Positions 6,654-10,561 of a stretch of 10,561 nucleotides of DNA are shown piece by piece. The DNA is from Chryseosolibacter sp049791675 (GTDB lineage: Bacteria; Bacteroidota; Bacteroidia; Cytophagales; Cyclobacteriaceae), in assembly GCA_049791675.1 (NCBI GenBank), contig JBARAD010000314.1:1-10561 (forward strand), in the 5' to 3' direction. Every line of letters starts with the position of its first letter. Position 1 is the first letter of the stretch. The translations under genes and the position numbers were made by a program. Under the pieces are notes generated by a model. It searched no databases, had not been told where the DNA came from, and worked only from the letters and a program-made list of their open reading frames with translations.

Positions 6654-6875
6654 ATGATCACCGATAGAAACGATAAACCGAAAAAAGAGGACAAACCGGA
6701 CAAACCGGGAGAGGTGCCTGTTCCCGGACACAATCCGGAAATAATTCCCGCAAAGGAACCGACGCCTGGCGTTTGGCCCCATAGAGAGCCAGAGATACAA
6801 CCGGAACGGGAGCCGCTGACATCGCCTCCGTCGGCGCCTCCCGAAGTTCCGCCACCTCCCATGCAGATATTCTGA
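6654..6875 (+). CDS. Small proline-rich PEIxP-repeat protein
   Basis: This 73-residue reading frame starts 1 nt after the USP2 stop (TGAAATG), an arrangement that favours translational coupling. About 21 of 73 residues are proline. The N-terminal part is charged (Lys/Asp/Glu rich), the middle has two copies of a motif of form x-P-E-I-x-P-x-x-E-P (NPEIIPAKEP and EPEIQPEREP), and the end is a run of prolines. No signal peptide, membrane segment or folded domain is visible, so it is probably disordered and cytoplasmic. Short acidic/proline proteins with PEIxP units are known to me from Bacteroidota genomes as uncharacterised proteins. A role as partner or linker of USP2 is only a guess from the coupling. 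Confidence 0.7.
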   Translation: MITDRNDKPKKEDKPDKPGEVPVPGHNPEIIPAKEPTPGVWPHREPEIQPEREPLTSPPSAPPEVPPPPMQIF

Positions 6876-6891
6876 GAAGGCTTATATTGAA

Positions 6892-6932
6892 CACGGTCAT
6901 CCCCGGAGAAGGATCGATCCTCCGCGACTGTG
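6892..6932. terminator. Structured hairpin between convergent genes
   Basis: The outer stem pairs 6892-6898 with 6926-6932 (CACGGTC / GACTGTG, one G-U pair). An inner stem pairs CGGAG with CTCCG around the palindrome GGATCGATCC (6911-6920). A short T run follows on the plus strand (about 6938-6942). It lies 17 bp after the proline-rich gene and 46 bp before the convergent stop, so it could end the USP2 transcript. Confidence 0.35.
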
Positions 6933-6977
6933 ATGCTGCTTTTGTGATGCAGGTCGCATGTACCATCCGGGAATCGC

Positions 6978-7460
6978 TTATGGATCAGGGTGGGAATGAT
7001 TCTGGAATAACTGCAATACAGGTATCGTTCGCCCGAACTCCAGCTCCCATTTCAAGAGCAATATGTTGGCGGCAATCGCCAGCACGATCATCATCAGAAG
7101 AAAAATTCTGAAATGCTTTTTGTTGATGATTCCAGCGGTAGCCAGAAGAACGGGAATAACTGCGAAGGCCACAGGATAAACAGGAAAGATTGCCAAGGTG
7201 ATGAGGCCGGTGATCAACGTGACCACGTGGGCGCTAACAAACACTTTCCTTCGACTCGCCTCATTGCGGATCATACCCGCCACTCCAAATAGAATATAGG
7301 CGGCGAGTGGTATTAAGACCGGCAGACCGATTATCCCAAAGCCCCACGGGCCACCCTTATTCTGCCAGGTATGAATCACCAGTGGCACGCTTACGGTCAG
7401 GGATAGTATTATCAGGATTGCACCTGACAGCCTGGTGACACGATCAATCACCGTATTCAT
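6978..7460 (-). CDS. Small multi-pass membrane protein, unknown function
   Basis: This 160-residue protein is strongly hydrophobic, with predicted membrane segments at about 11-31, 40-62, 74-112 (one long or two short helices) and 117-137. A basic stretch after helix 2 (RNEASRR) and another (NKKH, near 113) suggest cytoplasmic loops. The C-terminal tail (ELEFGRTIPVL to HSHPDP) is soluble. I do not recognise the family. Its start overlaps the last 17 bp of the flavodoxin-like gene in another frame, so it is the third gene of the lipoprotein operon and translation is probably coupled. A membrane partner for the flavodoxin-like protein is possible but not shown by the sequence. Confidence 0.82.
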   Translation of the reverse strand: MNTVIDRVTRLSGAILIILSLTVSVPLVIHTWQNKGGPWGFGIIGLPVLIPLAAYILFGVAGMIRNEASRRKVFVSAHVVTLITGLITLAIFPVYPVAFAVIPVLLATAGIINKKHFRIFLLMMIVLAIAANILLLKWELEFGRTIPVLQLFQNHSHPDP

Positions 7461-8010
7461 GCATTACTTCCGGGCCCCTGGAATAATGTGCGCCAATAGC
7501 ATCCAGAAATGCGTTGATCTTTGGGTCCAGGGCCTTCAGGTCTTTGCGTTCAACCCGGTACCCGGTTGCATATCGGATCGTATTTTTCTTCTCTTCAGGA
7601 AGAAAGTCATTGATCCACAGCTCAGTGACGTTGTCTGGTTCTTTCCCGGCAAGCGCCGTCAATTGCCTGAAGATTTTCTCTTTCTGCCCGGCGACGCCGC
7701 TGCAAACGGACAGAAAAGAGTAACGATTGATGTTGTTCTTTTCGGCGATCAAAAAACTCTTCAGGGGGGATCCGATCTTGGCAGCCCATACGGGCGCAAT
7801 AACAATAACATGGCCGTAGTCTTTCAGAGACAAGGGTGATGCTTTGATGGAAGGCGTCCGGTTGAACAGGAGGTCCAGCACGATGGTCACGGCGGTGCGC
7901 TTACGCCGTTCTTCAATCTCCATCAGATCACAATTCAATTTTTTTTGAAGCTCAATAGCAAGCTTCTCATTATTATGAGTGAAAGAGTAATAGGCAATCA
8001 AGGTCTTCAT
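7444..8010 (-). CDS. Flavodoxin-like protein
   Basis: This 188-residue protein has a flavodoxin fold signature. Beta-1 MKTLIAYYSF runs into the phosphate-binding loop S9-F-T-H-N-N14, a variant of the usual S/T-x-T-G-N-T in which glycine is replaced by histidine. The 60s/70s region V-I-V-I-A-P-V-W-A-A-K-I-G-S-P-L (68-83) matches the P-V-W-x-x-x-x-x-P pattern of FMN-binding families, with W75 likely stacking on flavin. It would carry electrons or reduce a small substrate in the cytoplasm; the partner is unknown. The start at 8010 was chosen over 8031 because MKTLIAYYS is the natural beta-1. It lies 40 bp after the lipoprotein gene and overlaps the next gene by 17 bp, making a three-gene operon. 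Confidence 0.87.
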   Translation of the reverse strand: MKTLIAYYSFTHNNEKLAIELQKKLNCDLMEIEERRKRTAVTIVLDLLFNRTPSIKASPLSLKDYGHVIVIAPVWAAKIGSPLKSFLIAEKNNINRYSFLSVCSGVAGQKEKIFRQLTALAGKEPDNVTELWINDFLPEEKKNTIRYATGYRVERKDLKALDPKINAFLDAIGAHYSRGPEVMHEYGD

Positions 8011-8050
8011 GACAGTTTTATTTAAGCTCAACAGGTCTCAACTCCAAAAT

Positions 8051-8473
8051 TCAGGGAACCTCAAACTCGACAACGTCTGCAACAATGACAGTCTTTGCCT
8101 TCGTGTAGACAATCACGTTCAGACAATCAGAATCATAGCGAAGGTTGGTGAGGGCCAGCCTTCTTCCCGATACGGGCCCATTCGCTGCTTCAAAGTTCTC
8201 CCACAATTTCTTCATCGCAGCCTGATAAAGCATCCTGTTCTTGCTCAATGGTATTAACGCGACTTGAGACGTCGCCATGCCGAAGCTGAAGCTTAATCCG
8301 AGGATTGCGTCAGAAGCCGCTTCACCGGAAACATTGGGCATCACCATGCGAAAGTTGGGCTCGGTAAGCTGAACATTCGTAACGTGGCTGGAAGCGGTCA
8401 CACCTGTCGAAGTACATCCATTCACCAGGATCAGCATCAGCAGAAGTACCGTAAGGAGTGCGAGGGTTTTCAT
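8051..8473 (-). CDS. Small lipoprotein (DUF6567-like)
   Basis: This 140-residue protein starts with a lipoprotein signal: Met-Lys, a long hydrophobic stretch and a lipobox ending at Cys20 (LVNGC). It is therefore predicted to be anchored in the envelope after cleavage. The mature part contains SSHVTNVQLTEPNF, NVSGEA, a glycine/serine-rich FSFGMAT segment and LTNLRYDSDCLN near the end. From memory these match small Bacteroidota lipoproteins of the DUF6567 type; this could not be searched. The first gene of a minus-strand operon with the flavodoxin-like and membrane genes, it is divergent from USP3, with an ATGA-N6-TCAT palindrome 45 bp upstream of its start codon. Confidence 0.84.
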   Translation of the reverse strand: MKTLALLTVLLLMLILVNGCTSTGVTASSHVTNVQLTEPNFRMVMPNVSGEAASDAILGLSFSFGMATSQVALIPLSKNRMLYQAAMKKLWENFEAANGPVSGRRLALTNLRYDSDCLNVIVYTKAKTVIVADVVEFEVP

Positions 8474-8518
8474 GTATTGAAGTTTTAACGAAGAAAGCGC
8501 ACTTTCCGGTCAAGGTGA

Positions 8519-8532
8519 ATGACAATGCTCAT
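8519..8532. promoter_or_regulatory. CRP/FNR-like operator upstream of the lipoprotein operon
   Basis: ATGACAATGCTCAT matches ATGA-N6-TCAT exactly, though the inner bases are not palindromic. It ends 45 bp upstream of the lipoprotein start (compare 49 bp for USP2) and 141 bp upstream of USP3, so the lipoprotein operon is the likelier target. No convincing -7 element was found at the matching distance. Confidence 0.42.
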
Positions 8533-8591
8533 AGGGGCAGAAGATTATTGTCTCAGCGCCCCATCGACATCACGGCCGCCGCACACGGAAT

Positions 8592-8605
8592 ATGATCAAA
8601 GTCTT
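8592..8605. promoter_or_regulatory. Weak CRP/FNR-like operator upstream of USP3
   Basis: ATGATCAAAGTCTT fits ATGA-N6-TCAT with one mismatch in the outer half-site. It ends 68 bp before the chosen USP3 start codon, almost the same distance as the USP1 site (66 bp), which is the main reason to list it. Confidence 0.25.
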
Positions 8606-8673
8606 CCTCCATACCAACTTTTATCATGACGACGGGAATGCATCGGAAGTATCTTGAAGAAAAAACAATCAAT

Positions 8674-9498
8674 ATGAAACGGATACTTGTTCCCTGTGAT
8701 TTTTCAGCCCCCGCCCAGGAAGCTTTCAGGTTCGCTGTGAGGATTGCACAACAAAGCAACGGAGAGATCCATGTGCTACACATACTGGACATTACCTACC
8801 TCCGCGGAGAAACCAGTCTCGCGGACAGTTACACCTTTAATGTCAATTTCATCAAGGAAATGGAGGAGGAAGCGGAGGAAAAATTTAACAGCATGCGCGA
8901 AAAATATGCACCGCTGACCCTTGCCGTCAAGTACAAACACCGCGTGGGTTCATTGGTCCAGGATATCGAAAACTATGTCATGGCGGAAAATATGGATCTC
9001 ATAATCATGGGCACCCATGGGACAAATCGCGAAAGCTGGGGTTCCAATACTGAAAAGGTTGTCCGGAATGCGATCGTCCCCGTCATGGCGGTGCGCAATG
9101 CCGAGGAAAAGGAAATCAAAAATATTGTCTGTCCACTGGTACCGGATCATCAGCAGCAGGCGTTTGCAGAGCAAATCAAGAGACTGCAGGAATTCTTTGG
9201 CAGTAAACTCCATTTGCTTTGGGTGAATACTCCGAAAACTTTCAAAACCGATCGCGAGGCCCACGCGGACTTCGAAGCGTATGCCAAAACCTTTAGCCTG
9301 AATAATTACTCCGTGAATATCCGCTCCGCCTACAATGTGGAGGAGGGTATTATCCAGTTCGCAACGGAGATCGAAGCAGATCTCATTGCCATGGGCACGC
9401 ATGCCCGCAAGGGACTGAGCCGGATGGTGATGGGAAGTATTGCAGAGGATACTTTAAATCATACAAATTTCCCGATGTGGACGTACACATTGAAATAA
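8674..9498 (+). CDS. Tandem-domain universal stress protein with shortened ATP loop (USP3)
   Basis: This 274-residue protein has two Usp domains (about 1-142 and 146-274). The start at 8674 was chosen over 8626 because MKRILVPCDFS aligns with the N-termini of the three other USPs. Domain 1 carries G113-T-H-G116 but only six residues separate it from G123-S124, where the family and its paralogue USP1 have nine; the loop is shortened by three. Domain 2 reads G241-T-H-A244, nine residues, G254-S255, so one glycine is lost. Shared GSNTEKVVR and other segments make USP1 the closest relative in the window. It is followed by USP4 on the same strand after 88 bp, probably as one transcript, and is divergent from the lipoprotein operon. 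Confidence 0.92.
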   Translation: MKRILVPCDFSAPAQEAFRFAVRIAQQSNGEIHVLHILDITYLRGETSLADSYTFNVNFIKEMEEEAEEKFNSMREKYAPLTLAVKYKHRVGSLVQDIENYVMAENMDLIIMGTHGTNRESWGSNTEKVVRNAIVPVMAVRNAEEKEIKNIVCPLVPDHQQQAFAEQIKRLQEFFGSKLHLLWVNTPKTFKTDREAHADFEAYAKTFSLNNYSVNIRSAYNVEEGIIQFATEIEADLIAMGTHARKGLSRMVMGSIAEDTLNHTNFPMWTYTLK

Positions 9499-9586
9499 AC
9501 ATTCTCATGAACGACGAGGAGGCCGGAACACGGTGATCACAAGTTCTCACCTTACAAAGGTCCGGCAAACAGAAACACTCCAGACT

Positions 9587-10408
9587 ATGAAAAAGATACT
9601 TTGTCCAACGGATTTTTCCGAAACTGCCCAGTCCGCCATTGCATACGCAGCCAAACTCGCCCAGGCCATGCAGGCCGAACTAACGCTGTTAAACGTTCAG
9701 TCGCTCTTTGATTTAACACCGGTCGAAGTTTTGCGCGGTAAGGATATGGCCATTGCAGGAGCGGCGGAACGTCTTGAATCACAGAGCAGGCAGGTAAGCA
9801 AAGCCTTTAAAATTTCCTGTTACGCTGATGTGGAGGCCAGCAACATAAACCTGAGCTCGGTCATTGCAGGAAAGGGAAAAGATTATGATCTCATCGTCAT
9901 GGGCTCTGACGGGCCCGACGATCTGTATCAGTTTTTTGGTGGGAGCAATACCTACCATGCGATCGTAAAAACCGAAACACCCATCCTGGTGATTCCCGCG
10001 GGGTATCTTTACAGTCAGATCAATCACATTGCCTATGCATTTGATTATCTGCACGAAGGCGAAATACCACTCACGGGCCTTATACCTTTCGTTCGAACAA
10101 TGAAAAGCCAGTTAACGATTTTACAGGTTTTAGCCGGGGAATACAGCCGGACCGAAGAAGCGCATATGCAGGAGGAACGGGAAAAGATCGGACAACTTTA
10201 CGGAGAAGCGTTAACAATCCGCTTCGATACCGTCAGCTCCGCTGAGACGATACCGCAAAGCATCAATTCTTATATGATGAGAAAACAGCCGGACGCGCTT
10301 GCTTTATGCACGCGTCACCGGAACCTGCTTGGCCGCCTCTTTCATAAGAGCACCGTTAAAAACCTGACCGCCTTCAGCAGTTACCCGGTTTACGTTTTCC
10401 ATCACTAG
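9587..10408 (+). CDS. Tandem-domain universal stress protein, divergent (USP4)
   Basis: This 273-residue protein starts MKKILCPTDFS; an upstream in-frame GTG at 9533 was rejected because it would add 18 residues with no counterpart in the paralogues. Domain 1 has an intact ATP-binding signature G106-S-D-G109, nine residues, G119-S120. In domain 2 the signature is gone: C241-T-R-H244, nine residues, K254-S255. It is the most divergent of the four: the LHxLxxNTP segment is absent from domain 2 and the end is YPVYVFHH instead of P-[VM]-W-[ST]-[YW]. It therefore looks like one active and one structural or regulatory domain. It follows USP3 after 88 bp without a clear palindrome of its own, so it is probably transcribed with USP3. 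Confidence 0.91.
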   Translation: MKKILCPTDFSETAQSAIAYAAKLAQAMQAELTLLNVQSLFDLTPVEVLRGKDMAIAGAAERLESQSRQVSKAFKISCYADVEASNINLSSVIAGKGKDYDLIVMGSDGPDDLYQFFGGSNTYHAIVKTETPILVIPAGYLYSQINHIAYAFDYLHEGEIPLTGLIPFVRTMKSQLTILQVLAGEYSRTEEAHMQEEREKIGQLYGEALTIRFDTVSSAETIPQSINSYMMRKQPDALALCTRHRNLLGRLFHKSTVKNLTAFSSYPVYVFHH

Positions 10409-10561
10409 TTGCAGCGACTGCCGGTCAGTAGTCAAATGATCATGGGGGGGTGCGCATGAACATCCTTGTCGGGAAATCCCCGGAAGGGAAAAATCAATTC
10501 CTGAAAATTCATCATCCATTGAAAAAAAATTCTAACATTGCACGACCCTGAAGAAATAGGG

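Noticed and set aside
6503..6862. Minus-strand open frame with a Gly/Ser-rich product
   Set aside because: The glycines are the reverse complement of proline codons in the PEIxP gene and the frame overlaps USP2.
9501..9586. Possible separate promoter or operator for USP4
   Set aside because: GTGATCACAAGTTC (9533-9546) fits the motif poorly and no TAnnTTTG element was found, so co-transcription with USP3 is simpler.
10456..10551. 31-codon frame in the right-hand intergenic region (MNILVGKSPEG...)
   Set aside because: It is too short, with no ribosome site, no family resemblance and no coupling to a neighbour; the 153 bp after USP4 otherwise hold only a weak CGGG/CCCG hairpin near 10470.

Overview
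The window reads as chromosomal DNA of a Bacteroidota bacterium, probably of the Cytophagales/Chitinophagales type. The grounds are tandem-domain universal stress proteins (USPs) of the style common there, a Bacteroidota-like -7 element (TAnnTTTG) ahead of the hibernation factor gene, weak or absent Shine-Dalgarno sequences, a small lipoprotein of a Bacteroidota-type family and a short PEIxP proline-rich protein. This placement is inferred from gene content and was not tested. No rRNA, tRNA, CRISPR array, insertion sequence or phage gene was seen.

Layout, left to right. USP1 lies on the plus strand (138-977). It converges on a minus-strand block, which in transcription order holds a soluble PAS-PAS histidine kinase (5485-3965), a receiver-only response regulator starting 4 nt after it (3960-3571), a triple-BON protein (3403-2708), a short ribosome hibernation factor (2570-2229) and a secreted or membrane-anchored bactofilin-like beta-repeat protein (2209-1022). 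A 327-bp divergent intergenic region separates the kinase from USP2 (5813-6652), which is followed after 1 nt by the proline-rich small protein (6654-6875). These converge on a minus-strand operon of lipoprotein (8473-8051), flavodoxin-like protein (8010-7444) and small multi-pass membrane protein (7460-6978). USP3 (8674-9498) and USP4 (9587-10408) close the window on the plus strand.

Functionally this is a dormancy and stress island: four two-domain USPs, ribosome hibernation, envelope proteins, a flavodoxin-like redox protein and a phosphorelay pair. The most interesting signal is not a gene. A 14-bp palindrome, ATGA-N6-TCAT (best form ATGAT-N4-ATCAT), occurs between genes upstream of USP1, the hibernation factor, USP2 and the lipoprotein operon, with weaker copies upstream of USP1 and USP3. 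Its geometry is that of CRP/FNR-family operators (FNR: TTGAT-N4-ATCAA). The parsimonious reading is that one CRP/FNR-type regulator, not encoded here, switches these transcripts together, perhaps on oxygen limitation or redox change. This is an inference from sequence pattern. The four USPs also show graded decay of the ATP-binding motif, which suggests duplicated domains with divided roles.
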